Shown in pieces: positions 37,111 through 49,788 of a stretch of DNA of 64,000 nt. The stretch spans positions 25,532,558-25,596,557 of the forward strand of contig NC_030388.2 of the NCBI RefSeq assembly GCF_001625215.2, read 5' to 3'. Source of the DNA: Daucus carota subsp. sativus (taxonomy: Eukaryota > Streptophyta > Magnoliopsida > Apiales > Apiaceae). The notes below the pieces were generated by a model, which searched no databases, was not told the DNA's origin, and saw only the letters and a program-made list of their open reading frames with translations. The position numbers were made by a program, and so were the translations under genes. The stretch's first letter is position 1. Each line of letters begins with the position of its first letter.

Positions 37111-39392
37111 TTAACGTTGAGGGGGCGGCGTAGGAAGAGGAAGGGCGTGTAGAAATGAATGAAACAGAGTGAGGGCTTGGGATGGAGAGGTGAAGGGCAC
37201 TTCATGAGCTGCTCCTCTAACTGTCGCGAATGTCAGATATGTAACATTCTTTCCCTCTGTCAGTCTACCATATGACTGCCACCATCCTCCCACCTGCATG
37301 CAACTTACACTCAGAATAAAACCCGAAAGAGCAAATGTTCTGCACTTGTGCTGATTTTGATATAATGCATTTTTTCTTCAGAAGCAGGACATCTGATTTT
37401 AGTAATTCTCTTATTCTTAGTCGAATTAGGCCTATGTGTATGCATAAAATGTAGGATTTCACATATCCGCACCTGTTTTTTGTCGTACCAAGGGCCATAG
37501 TTTGTATAAGACTGGAGCTTTAAATCTTTGGCAAGCTTGTCAGCAATTATCCTGGTTTGAGTCAGTGGTATCTTTGAATCTTGGTCTCCACTTAATATGT
37601 AAAAAATACTGTATTAGTTCATGCTGCGCTTTGGTAGAGAGGGGGAGGGGGGAAAGCAATTTGTTAAATAAAACGCAAGATTTGAGAAGTTGGATACTTA
37701 CCTGTAGAGCAAGATGGGAATCCCTTTGTTTAGTAAGTATCTGACTAGGGGTATAATATTCAAAGCCAAGTTCTCTTCTTGATATACAAGAGGTCTTCAT
37801 GCAGGCGAACAATACAGATTCATGTTAGTTGCTTGATGAGAGACTAAGAGAGAGTTAGGGGGAGCAGAGTCGTACCCCTCACAGAAGTCCCAATGAAAAG
37901 GAAGGTGAGTTGTATTAGCATGTAATGCCTTCTGAACTTCGGGCTTATTTAGATATGTGAAAATCCTTGATTGAAGACAAGGGTCTCCCACAATTCCTCT
38001 CCTAGCAAACTGTTATCATTTGTTTTAACCATGCATTGCCAAGAATCATACAATAGATTAAAAAAAGACCTGGACTTGAATAACTTACTGCTTCATGGCT
38101 CTTCCCATGCAATCCCATAGGTTTAAACTGAGTGGTGGAAGTCGATGAGGACAAGCATATAGGTAGAAGGAGGTCATCACTTAGAACATCTGCTCCCATT
38201 TCATCTGAGACTCTGTTAAATACATCATTGCAGCCTTCTGACCAACCGGAATGAATGTATTCTTGTAGAAATTTAGAGTTGTTGCACACAGTCTTCTCCA
38301 GGTATAATGTCTCATCCGATATTGCTCCATGTGACCATAAGAATTCCCCAGCTTCTACACTGATTTCTATGTCTAGAAGTGGATTTCCCAGCTAGAAGTA
38401 TATAAATGAAAACTCATGTCAATCTGGGGAAAAAAAAAAGAAATAATTACTCCTTAGAAAACATTGAATAAGAGTTCATTACCCCAATTGCTTTGAGATT
38501 TATTGGCTGGGTGTTTTTCCCTTTATTGTGTTCAAGTATTAGTGCAGCAAGCTGTGGAATATAGTGTCCTGCATAGCTTTCTCCAACTAAAAAGAAGTCG
38601 GAGTCTTTATACATTGGAAATTCTTCGAGCCAGTTTATAATAAACGCCAAGTTATCCTTAGCTGCCATAGATGGAGAAACTTATAGACTTCTGGGGTAAG
38701 GTATATATATCCATTAATAATGATTAAGATGCTGAAATCCATACCAGTAGTCGTATCGTTCCACATGATATAGTCAGAGCTTGTGTTTGAGTATGAAAAC
38801 CCAACTCCAATAGGCGATTCCAGATACAACATGTTTGATTCTGCAGCCAGCAAAACAAACATTTCAAGAAAGCTACTGATATCATAGTCATCATAACATC
38901 GTTAAAAAAGTAGTCAGACTAAGATTGAATACCTAAGTTCCAAGAATATTTGTTCTTGATGAGGTTTCCTTTCTTGCCTGGTTGAAATGGACCATTTTCC
39001 ATGAATGCACCATATCCAAGTGAAGAACAACCCGGCCCTGAAGTTTCAAACAATTCAAAGCAAATTAACAAAGCTAATTTATCCGTTTTAGCTAAATAAA
39101 ACCAAAACTACACAGTCTGAACTCTGGATCAGTAATCATATATAAAGAAACCTCCATTGAGCCACAATGTTAAGGGACGTGAAAGGTGATCAGAAGTATC
39201 AGCTTCGACAAAGTAGTAAAACAAAGCTCGGCCATGTAGGGCATCTGTCACAATGTATCCTGAATGCTGTTGAAATGCAACATTCTCTGGTTGTCCCGGT
39301 AACTCTGTAATTGGTTCTGCACCGCACCACAGAACGTGGCTCAGCAACAAAACAAACGCTCCAAGAAAACGCAATGCATTAGTCACTGCCAT
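37111..39392 (-). CDS. serine carboxypeptidase-like protein (S10 family, SCPL45-like)
   Basis: Nine exons: 39152-39392, 38933-39037, 38745-38840, 38483-38661, 38089-38391, 37876-38009, 37702-37794, 37473-37590, 37111-37293; 483 residues. A signal peptide (about 1-25, [13 protein letters not shown]) is followed by [18 protein letters not shown]. The triad is present: Ser about 176 in GESYAGHY, Asp about 388 in SGDQDSKIP, His about 453 in RGAAHEVPF. The oxyanion-region motif [13 protein letters not shown] and the [11 protein letters not shown] motif are also intact. It is closest to the SCPL42-46 type of plant S10 proteins, which are secreted or vacuolar. Substrate unknown; it could be a peptidase or an acyltransferase, the latter being commoner in a different subgroup. 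An upstream in-frame Met (39470) would hide the signal peptide, so 39392 is preferred. Confidence 0.93.
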
Positions 39393-40693
39393 GAGGTAAG
39401 ATATAGCAACAAACTCCACACATTGTGAAGTATATGTACAAGTAGGAGAACCATGAGTGCCAACTGCCAATGATATATTGATGCTATTTAACGTAGGAGC
39501 GGACAGAACTGGTTGTTGTATAGGAATTTTGGTTACATTTGTTTCAGTGTGAATGTCTTGTGGGATTCCTTCTATTTTTGTGCCGGCTTGCTTTGTTGAT
39601 GGATTATGTGTTCGATATTCCAGGATGGATTCATATTGTGCGCCTTAGTTTAAAAATGATATACAATACAAGTAGTATCTGATGGTTTGTATTTGTAAGC
39701 TGTAAATTACAACTGCAAGTCAAGAATTGTTTATGGTATATGTACTTTGGAAGTGTCAATCTTAGCCAGATGAACAAAGCAGACTTGTTTTTTATGTAAA
39801 TCGCTGTATCAGCTAGCTGTCTTTATTCCTTGTTGATCCCATATACTGGGTTTGAATCTCTGTCACTGCAATATTATACTACGACATGAGCTCGTAAGAT
39901 TTACCAAAGAGCTCGTACGACATTCCTTACAGATTCATTCACCCAAGAAATACAAAATAAACAAGATCTGCAATTATAAAATTCTGAATGTTTTACAAGA
40001 ATTTTAAGATTGAATTTTTTAGCTGGAAGTCCAGCAATGTTTTCAATCCTGACATATTTAACAAGGTTTGCACTTCAACAAGTTATAACGACATTTGTAT
40101 GGGTGTTTCAGCACTGAGAAGATCAGAATAAACATTCAAAAGTACAAGTCTGTTGTTCATTGGGCAATTTAGTGAATGCTAAAAAATATATAACTATTAT
40201 ACTTTTAATGAATATAAAATCATTGACGCATGCACAAAAATTAGAGCTCTCATAAAAATTTGCTTTATAAAAAGTCGGGATAACTAGCATCACTTCACAT
40301 TACAAATTCTGTATATCAGATAAGCCTTGCCCATTTGATCACAAAAGGAGTTAATGACCAAACCTAATTTTATAATCTAGGATATCCTAATATTAGTTGC
40401 GTTCACATTGGAAAGAGAGGACTTTGAAATACCCAATATTTCAGTTCAAAGCGAAATAACATTGTAATGTAAAGATGACATTTTTCTCAGTTTCAAAATT
40501 AACTTCCCAGATTTGGGCACGAGCTAATTCTTTTTGAAGCAGATGCTCTGCGTCTATTAAATACAGGAAAATCTGCCGTCAACTATTACCTCTTCAGCAG
40601 CTCACACGGTACAATGATACTGTAACAAGAACTAGACAATGTAGGACTTGCTACAAAAGATTGATCCTACGCCTGAATTTGATGCATCCCTGC
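39393..40693. other. spacer between carboxypeptidase and PRP19 genes
   Basis: Promoter side of the carboxypeptidase gene and 3' flank of PRP19. No gene or clear element seen. Confidence 0.5.
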
Positions 40694-43600
40694 TTATGAC
40701 TCCATTACACTATCTTCCCCAGGCAACCCGAAAATCCGAAGGTTTCTATCCATCGACCCAACTGCTAAATATTTTGCATCTGGACCAAATTTTACAGAAG
40801 AGACTTTGCCTGTAATTACATAGGCAAAATTTAATCTTGGGCAATTTTTAATATATGATGTAATTTAGAAAATTTAACAGAGGGGGCAGCGGGTAGAGAG
40901 AGCGGGACCTGTGCCGGACAAATCAGGTAATACTTTTATACAATTCCATTCAGATTTCACGTTGGCAACTTGGTATACTCTGCAGCAATATAAACAACAA
41001 AATACAAGTGTCAGAATCTCATTAAATTAGGCATGTGATTCCACCATATATAGTTATATACTTGACTTTGTAAGATATGCATCGATCTCACAAGGTTTCC
41101 GGGTCTAGCTCTTGGAGCATCTGAGGAGATACCTAAAACATTCTTAAACCATATGATAAGCAGGAATACCAGTAATAAACCAACCTGATATCTGAGCCTC
41201 CAATAGCAAGGTAGCTTCCACTGTGATCAAAGTCCACTGAAAAAAGTAATTAATGACGTGTGAGAGGCTACATAAGCCGCTATGAAAGAAGAGTGTCATT
41301 TTCTTTCTCTTTACTGTAATACTCCCTCCGTCCCAATGAATTATATACATTGGGATCGGACACGGAGACCAAGAAAAAGTGTAAGAAATGAGTAAATTTA
41401 GATGGAAAGTGGGTAAAGTGGTGGGATCCACATATTTTTTAATAATAGATTTGAGATAGTGGAGTAAAGTAGTGGGTGTAATAGTGTTTTTATTATTATA
41501 TAATGGATATAGTGGGAGAATGTAGTGGGTGTAGTAGTGTTTTATATTATAAAAAGTTGCTATTTTGGGAATGTATAGAAATGATGGGACATCCCAAAAA
41601 GGAAACTGTATAGAATTGATTGGGACGGAGGGAGTAGTATTTTAAAAAAAAATAAAAATACCCCTCAGAAACTGAAACATTCCTTTTTTTTATATAACAA
41701 AAAATAATTTGGTTTTAGGCACGACAGTCCAGGCTAACACACAAAGTTAATTACAAATCCCAACAGAGTGCAACTTGATCTCAAGTCACAACACTTGGCT
41801 GTTCTTAAATTCAATTCAGTTGTCCCGAAAGTGAATTGTTGAAATTCATTCAATTGTTTCATAGTAAAGAGAAAACTTCTGTTCGGCACTGAAAACAACA
41901 AAAATAAATAAAAGAAAAGGATTCAACCATATGAAGCAGGATAATGATCACCATGACGTCACTATGATTTATCCAAATAATTAAATAAGCATACAATTCC
42001 CACATATTAGATTTGCTTAAAATCACATATGTAAGCACAAGATTTGGTCATGCTAATTATTACACTACCTGATTGTGTGGGTGTATCTTCATCATAAGGT
42101 GAAAATGTTCTGAAATTCTTTAATTTGCGGAGATCCCACAGTTTAACACCGTCTTGAGCAGCAGTCTGACGATTGAAGAGAAAACACTTAAGCTATGACA
42201 TTAAAAGTCTAAAAATTTGGCAATCTAGCATTTGTCAGTTACGAGAAACACATACCGCAAGAAAGTAACCGTTTTCTGAAAAAGATATAGCATTTACAGC
42301 CCCAATGTGGCCATCAAATCTCGCAACATTGGCCTGCAGGCAGAAAAACACATGAGTAATGTTTAACAGCAAGATGATAGCCAAATGAGTTTACAACTTA
42401 GATAGCATCATACTTGGCTTTTTACATCCCAGATCTTAACAACAGCCCCAGAGGTGCCTGTTCCAAGGATGAGACCATCAGGATGGAAAGCGGCAGATGT
42501 ATAGCCATCAGAGTTAGTAGTATCCGAAACCTGCAGAATTCCAGTACAGAATTCAGACCGGAAGTCATCAGAGTACTCAAATACATGTTTTTCTAAGGAC
42601 ATTAATGTGAGCATCAAATGAGTAGTGAGTCTTTATGTCTCCATATCATAAGAGGAAACAAGAGATACCTGTGCTAGACATGCACCAGAAGCAATATCGT
42701 AAAAGCACCATGTACTATCAAGAGAAGCTGTCACAAAGTAGTTGTTGGTTGCATGGACAGTGACAGCTTGCACCTGTCACAAATTGATCAGTTCTTCAAA
42801 TCAGTGGTTGGTAATGTAGGACGTAATGATGACACTCGAAGAGCTCCAATAATATGAACAGAAATAATGTATAAATAACTAATAGTGGCATACAGTAATC
42901 TCAAAAAAGTGAGACGAATTTGATTCAAATAATTTAAAGATATTACAATGGTCAACTTGAGGAGACAAATTTGGGATCTTTCAGAATAATCATGTTATCT
43001 CATGATATCAAATAAGAACCACAAATATCTTCAATACATGGGCTTACTTATGTTTCTTGATGCATGCTTAAATGAAGCATGAACATTTTCATACGAGTTG
43101 GAGAGATGAATTTATGTATTTATTTAATCGGTCAGGACTGATAGGATCAAACCGGCAGCTTCCGCCTTGACAGGCCGGTGGCTTTCTGTTGGTCAACAAC
43201 CAATAAAGTAATACATTTTAAAAATCAGGCTGAGTAATACTGTAATAGACAGGATGGTAGCATCAGTATCTCTGTTATGTTAGTATTACTGTGCTGATTA
43301 AGGGATATTTGTTTCTTTACATACTACTGCTAGTATTAACTTGGTGCGTCTATGAATAGACTTCTGAGTAGTATTTTCTGTTATGTTGTATATACCTCTC
43401 AACTCTCTCTCTCTCTCTCTAACTTCTCTACCTTTATCCGCAATCTATCATCCACTCTTTTAATCTCTGCTGTATCTCTAATATTAAGGGATATTTGTTT
43501 CTTTACATAATACTGCTAGTAATAACTTGGTGCGTCTATAAATAGACTTCTCAGTAGTATTTTCTGTAATGTTGAATATACCTCTCTACTCTACTCTCTC

Positions 43601-46600
43601 TCTCTCTCTCTCTCTAACTTCTCTACATTTATCCGCGATCTATCTTCCTCTCTTTTAATCTCTGCTGTATTTATAAGCTGAAAGCATAAAAAACAAACAA
43701 AACTACAAAATAGAGTTCCAGGTGAGCACAGATTGGCCAAACAGGAAGAAAGGGCTAGAGAAAAGAGACAGCATTACTGGCCTCTTTGTTTTATATAATT
43801 AAACACACTCAAACACCAATTTTGATTTGAATATCTCGACATCCCGGAAGAAAGGCGAAGGAAGTACCAATATGCTTGGAGTTTTAACAAGACTTAAACT
43901 AAAACCTCAACACATGTAACTTTATAGCCTCTTTTTTTGCTTTGGTGTAACTATACAGTCTTCCTCGATAGTTACCTTTCATAATTGCTATGTTACAAGG
44001 AATAAAACACTGACTGATGTTACATAGGACTTGGTTCGGTGTCAAAAAATTAATAAGTTTGCTTATAATAAGAGGCTTATTTAGGCTTGCATATTTTGGG
44101 GCCCAAATCTTGGCATCTGAGATATGAACTAACCTTGCTAACCCCAAATTTGGCAGCCACTTTACATTTCAAGAGTAAGGAAGAGAAACATAAATATACA
44201 GCCGTCTATATATGCTAACCTAGGCACATTTCTCCTCTCTTCTAAACTACTTCAGCATCTCCTTCCTTCCAGTTCAAATCCATGCTCTCACCATATATAT
44301 TGTTTTTCCTTCTACCTTCAAACCTATTTCAAGCCTGCTTGCTTAGTTTTCTTCATTCTTTATTTTTCTTATCTTTTCGAAAGTGTTATCCGCCAGAGTT
44401 ACCATTTGCAACCGGAATTGACTAACTAACATGGCAAATTTCAACGGCAAATCATGAACCTTGTAACTCTGAACTCAACAAAAAGTCCAATGCACATAAT
44501 CATATATTTTGTTAATTTGCCTGGTGGCCTAGTTGAAGAGTACATTTCTCGGAACACAACTAAGTTAAACTAGTCACATGACATAAATTTTTTTAACAAG
44601 TACTCCCTCCGTCCCAATGGGATGTATACTTTCACTGTTTGCACGCATTTTGAGGCTCCAATTAAGTATAATTGTATAATGTTTTTTCAAAATTTTTTTT
44701 TTTGAATAAAAGTTTAATCAAAATTTTAAAAAAAGTTGTGGAGCTATACTTTAAAGAGCCTTAAAAAGCGTGCCAAAAAGTAACGTATACCATCCATTGG
44801 GACGGAGGGAGTAGTCTACTAAAGAAAATGATATTATTTTCACCTCTGCTGTATGATCCTTTAAAACGTGTCGACAATCATAATTTCCACTATCTGACCC
44901 TTGCCATACGCGGACTGTCTGCAAATGCCAAATCCAAATAATGTAATTACGATAGGGAAAATGCCACATATTAACAGCATTTACAGAAGTACTGCAGAAA
45001 TTTCACAAGAAAGAACAAACTAAACAATCAATAACAAAATTAAAATGGATAATCAACAAGTGCCAAAAAGTGAAAACATAAACCCAACAAAAAGATGCCA
45101 ACCTTATCAGCAGAGCCAGTAACTACAAGTTCACCATCAGCTACAAATCTTACACTTGTCACCTAGTTAAAATAAACACGAACCACTCTAATCAGCAAAA
45201 TATCTTAACAGGAACTATAAAACATTGAAAAAGAAAAAAAAAACCTTTTTCGAGTGACCACTGAGTGTAGATAGGATCTCCCCTGAAGTTCTATCAAATA
45301 ATACAGCATTTGTATCGACACCACCAGTGGCAATGATATCCTGAAAAGAACACATGCCACAATATAAAATAATATGTATCACTAGCTCTCTTGAATGAGC
45401 AGTACTAAAATAAATTTAATGTTACTGCACTGCAAAGAAAGAGTTAAATCAAGATCATTGCTCTATGTTATCAAATGACTTCTGCTGTTCATAATTTGTC
45501 AAAGGAATACATTTACCATCCTTCCTAAATATAAATTGCAAGTAAATATATGATAGCGTACAGTAAGAAACATCCATTTCACTACGTGATGCAATTATAA
45601 GCTAACAACTTAATGTACAGAACTTGCACTAGGCGGCGACCAACAATTGAAATAATTCCCCTTATGTAAGCATAAACAAACCAACTACAGTAGCATAATA
45701 AAGGGAGGAAACGATAAACTAACATGTTCATTATAGCACATGTCTAGATATAGCCCAAGTAAGTATTGAAAACTAATTTTATGTAGAAACCAGTGTGTGT
45801 ATGATTAACAAAAACCAAAGTACCAAAAATACTGGGTATGAACTTAATATATATAAATGGTTTTTTTAGCATGTGCATGTTGAGATAAATACATGGATTG
45901 TACCCCTCACCTTTGAATTATGAATGTCCACAGATAAGATCCCTGGTTTGTTAGTTCTGTGAAGAGGATAACTATAGAGTTGGGTGTACCGCTCCACAGC
46001 ATCCACAAGAGCTAATGATGAAGAAATCTGCAGTATAGCAGCCATATATAGAAAATTAAGCGATTTCTACCAATTATGAGAAACACTAGTTATGACCAAA
46101 AAGTAAGTACGAGTAGCAAATTCCAATGATAATACAATGCCCTATTGGAGTGTCTGTATGATAAGTAAACTTATATTTTTTATATGGATGTAATACCTGG
46201 CGCCTTTTACGTTGCTGTGAAAGTGCTGCATTGCAATCAGTTAGCTCCTCAATAATTTTGGAAGAAATTCCTGGCCGCAATTTCTTCCCATCAGGACCCA
46301 ATTCCTCATCCTCGGAGGCTTCAGAAGACAATAAAAACAATTCCTAATATCAAATGTTGTATAAAACCAGGAAGTGAAAAACCTACGAATAGAGAACAGG
46401 TCATAAGTTCATTATCGTAAAAGATATATATCTGTGTGGAAACCTCTTTTCCCGTTGCTTAAAGTAGAACCATTTTCTGGTACTGCCGTAAATGTAGACA
46501 TGGGTATCTGTCTTTCTGCCTGTGCTAAGAGTGACCTTGCTTCATCTCGTTCTTTCTTTAGTCTAGCAATTACACGGCAAGCAGCATCATGCTGCCAAAA

Positions 46601-49600
46601 CATAGATATACCACATTGAATATATCTACGTACAGAAATTATATAAAATTCATACAAGAACCAACAGATGATGAAAAATAGACACCTGATAAAGGGCATG
46701 ACTAAGCTCTTCCCTTGCTGTATGCAGTTGTTTCTCCAATGCAAAATTTGATAACATGAGACCGTCCCATTCCTAGTATTAGAACAAAAATTATACACAC
46801 AAATAAAATAAGATATATTGTCAAAAGTAGAGGACTTTTTTAAAGTACATTGATATCATAACCAATACTGTACAGCCTAGCAGACCGAGTAGGTACCGAC
46901 AAGAGACAACATATATTCAGTGTCAACTACAAAATTTAATAATGGAACAAGCATCAATAGATACTCGCTGCTCTCATAAAAAAAGGTCATCATTTATAGT
47001 TTAACAAACTACCTATGTTCTATGGACTAACAGTTGTGTTGCATCCATTAAATACTCATGCATTGTTATTAGGGGTGCCCATGGGTCGGGTAGCCCAACC
47101 AAACCGACCCTACCCTCCACCTACCCGACCCAACCCAATAGTATTTAAGCCAAAATTCAATTGGGTTATAAATTGTTAAAAGTAGGGTGCCCATGGGTTG
47201 GGTAACCCGACCCTACCCAATCCTACTTCTAGCCAACCAAATGAGACGGTATGTGAATATCGCAACAACATTGTCCGATGAGACACTTCAACAAAAAAAA
47301 AAAAGGCTCACCGGCATCAGCCAAATGGACAGTATGTGAATATCGCAAAAGTTTTCTTATTACACATCAGCGTCCATTACACATATATCAAATATTTGTC
47401 AATGACGTTAAAGGGTACTTCAACAGATTGACCAAAGTATGATACTGTAATTTAAATGTATTAAGTTCAATTTGTATGTTATATAAAACAAATCACTTGA
47501 ATGCAGATCCAATTTACAGAAAAGAATACCTTTAGAGGTAATAGAAACAAAGGGAAAACGTGCTAACATATATACACCTACTTATCTGCCTTCCCTAATA
47601 AACATAATTAAAAATATCTTCTGAAACAATAATGATCATAACGAAATTACAAAAGATAAACATTACCTATATAAAGAAATTATGAAACAAATCAATGACA
47701 TGTCCATTGTGGGGTCAATCTATACTATCTATACTATACTATAATAAGCCGACATGGCTATAATTTGTAGTCGTACAAAATTTTGGTATGGTCATGTCTT
47801 AGTTATGTTTTTTTATTTGTTACTCTCCCTCTGAAACTAGAATTCTATAACATGCGCATTGTTAAACAGTTTCATATACTAAAAACACTCATCATAATAC
47901 ATCATCATATAATATTTCAGAAAAAAATTATAATGATGTTAAAATAAAGTTATAAATATCCAATTTTGAATACCTTTTTTTTAAAACAAGATCCTTCATA
48001 TAACTCTTTTTAACTCTAATCCGTTACACGACAAATATAGTATCCAAATATTAATAACAACAAAATATTTATAAATAGATAATAAATTATAAAAGCTGAA
48101 TTTTTTCGAGAAAATATAATTAGTTAGTTAATATAATTTAATTAAAATTCAATTCATTAATACTAAAATACTACTAAAATAATATTAAAATTTTAATTAT
48201 AAATAATAAATTACGAGTTGTATACCCGCCCGTGCTTCGCACTGGTTAAAGGCTAGTTGTAAACTAATAAGCTATTCAAGAGAACAGAAATTAAAATTAA
48301 TGTATTATCTTATCTCTAACTTTAAAACACAAATTCAAGACTGCAAAACTCCCATATGACATTACAGCCTTTTCACTAAAAGTTCAATAATTCAATATAC
48401 ATAAAGACCTGGAAGAACTACTTTACACTCTAGAAACAACTATATATCATGTCATCATTTAAGATATTATCCTACTCCCTCTGTCTCATTTATTTTGATC
48501 ACATTTCCTATTTTATATATCCCAAGTGTGTTGGTCACGATTCCTTATAAAGATGAATTGAGTGTTAAATATGTTAAATTTTATAAATAAATTCTTTAAT
48601 AATTGAACCTAAATTTGGTAGTTTCATTTGATTACTAAATGTTGATATTTGACACTGGACAAAATAGATGAAACGGAGCAATAACTTTTCACTACAATGC
48701 ATAAAAATCGGGAAATTTAAGGAAAGCACAGTATTGTACGGTTCACAAAAAACTATATGTAACAAAATAAGTTGCACAAGGAACCATGATCCGAGGCACT
48801 TACAATCTGGAACATCCCTAGCATCCCAGGAATGCTTGCAGCCTGTACTGGTCTTGGCTTTACAATCTGCATAGTTATTAAATGGAATTAACTTCGAAAC
48901 TGACACAAGCATTACTTACGAAAAAAATTATCACATGAAGACACACACATATATGTACCTTGGAAGTTTTTATTGGAACAAGGTCTTCCATAGTGAGGGT
49001 CTCCCCGGTAACCGGACATTTTCCGTAATCCTATTAGGAGAAGAAAACATAATCAACACAGCTTCTTACCAAAAAAATTCAACTCCAATACAATATCATA
49101 AACCCCCTCTTAAATGGTCAATGTATGATAAAGGGTACACATAGGGCATGTTTAAGTTGTAAAAACTGTACATGTAGACTAAGAAAAAAAAACCTTATTC
49201 CACAAAGATATATTCAATTTCGTAACAAAATTATTCATCACACTATTTCGCCCAAACATCAATTATTCCATAGATTTTCACCTAAATGATGTTACCTAAA
49301 CCCCCGAAACACAATAAACAAAAAACAACACTAAAGTTCATTTCATATTTATCAAAATCTAAACATTACTGCCACAGTAACCAAGAAACAAAACAAAAAA
49401 GAAATGCCTTTAATTTCTACATCATTACACGTAGCTGACAAACGAAATGCCTATTAAAAAAATCCTAAGTCGCGAGAAATGAAAACTAAAATCCACATTA
49501 CGATATCGAGTAACGAAACTGCTATAAACCCTAAAAATTAGAACGAAGAAAGAGCGGAACTGACGGAGATGTGGCACTCGATTAATCTCTTCTCGAAAAG

Positions 49601-49788
49601 AAGTCCAGACTTGGAAACAACTGGTTCGTCCGGTACTTCGCCGGAGACTGCAAAATTACAGAACCACAAAAAAGAGAAATTGGGTAAAATTAGATACATA
49701 GATGCAAGCAAGTTTAAGTGGAAACAGATATATAGAGATATGTGAATGTAGGGAGAAAGAGGAGGACGTGCTTACTTGAGCAGTTCAT
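40694..49788 (-). CDS. PRP19: pre-mRNA-processing factor 19 (PRP19/MAC3), U-box E3 ligase with WD40 repeats
   Basis: Eighteen exons: 49776-49788, 49565-49647, 48959-49030, 48804-48866, 46686-46772, 46444-46591, 46197-46318, 45911-46027, 45245-45340, 45103-45162, 44844-44918, 42669-42773, 42414-42530, 42256-42333, 42069-42165, 41185-41236, 40909-40979, 40694-40811. U-box at the N-terminus ([37 protein letters not shown]), then the PRP19 coiled coil ([21 protein letters not shown]) and a WD40 propeller from about residue 220. It is the core of the nuclear PRP19/MAC complex of the spliceosome and acts as a ubiquitin ligase. The summed exons are 1574 bases; removing 2 gives exactly 523 residues, which is the family length. 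The excess is in the CTCTCT near the start of the last exon (about 40795-40805): canonical splicing would stop after GTGKVSLL and lose the last 35 or so residues. The last 5' splice site (GTCCCG) is also weak. Confidence 0.92.
41322..41634. mobile_element. Stowaway-like MITE in PRP19 intron
   Basis: Inverted ends CTCCCTCCGTCCCAAT / ATTGGGACGGAGGGAG lie inside TA (41320-41321, 41635-41636). 313 bp in the intron between exons 15 and 16 of PRP19. Confidence 0.9.
43297..43672. repeat. 186-bp tandem duplication with TATA-like and CT-rich parts
   Basis: Two diverged copies starting ATTAAGGGATATTTG at 43297 and 43483 lie in the 2.1-kb intron 11 of PRP19. Each has TATGAATAG or TATAAATAG about 75 bases in, and then a (CT)n tract. 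The plan is like duplicated LTR or promoter sequence, but no primer binding site or polypurine tract is visible, so the origin is undecided. Confidence 0.7.
44603..44811. mobile_element. Stowaway-like MITE in PRP19 intron
   Basis: Inverted ends CTCCCTCCGTCCCAATGG / CCATTGGGACGGAGGGAG lie inside TA (44601-44602, 44812-44813). 209 bp. Its right end is only 32 bases from exon 11, close to the 5' splice site region. Confidence 0.9.
47070..47235. mobile_element. fragments of a hAT-like MITE
   Basis: TAGGGGTGCCCATGGG at 47070 matches the end of the complete element at 15721-16331. A second, same-orientation AGGGTGCCCATGGG lies at about 47187. No inverted partner is seen, so these are truncated or rearranged copies in PRP19 intron 4. 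Confidence 0.6.
47728..48256 (+). mobile_element. non-autonomous Helitron in PRP19 intron 4
   Basis: It begins TCTATACTATACTATAATAAG after A and ends CTAG followed by T, the A/T insertion pattern of Helitrons. Just before the end is a hairpin, CCCGTGC-TTC-GCACTGG with one mismatch. There are no target duplications or terminal inverted repeats. About 530 bp, AT-rich, non-coding. The 5' end could also be 9 bases upstream (47719), where another A-TC occurs. Confidence 0.75.
48475..48680. mobile_element. Stowaway-like MITE in PRP19 intron 4
   Basis: Left end CTCCCTCTGTCTCATTTATTTTG after TA, with an imperfect inverted right end AAAATAGATGAAACGGAGC. About 205 bp; right boundary approximate. Confidence 0.65.

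Noticed and set aside
39393-39470. Longer N-terminus for the carboxypeptidase from Met at 39470
   Set aside because: It would place 26 polar residues before the signal peptide.
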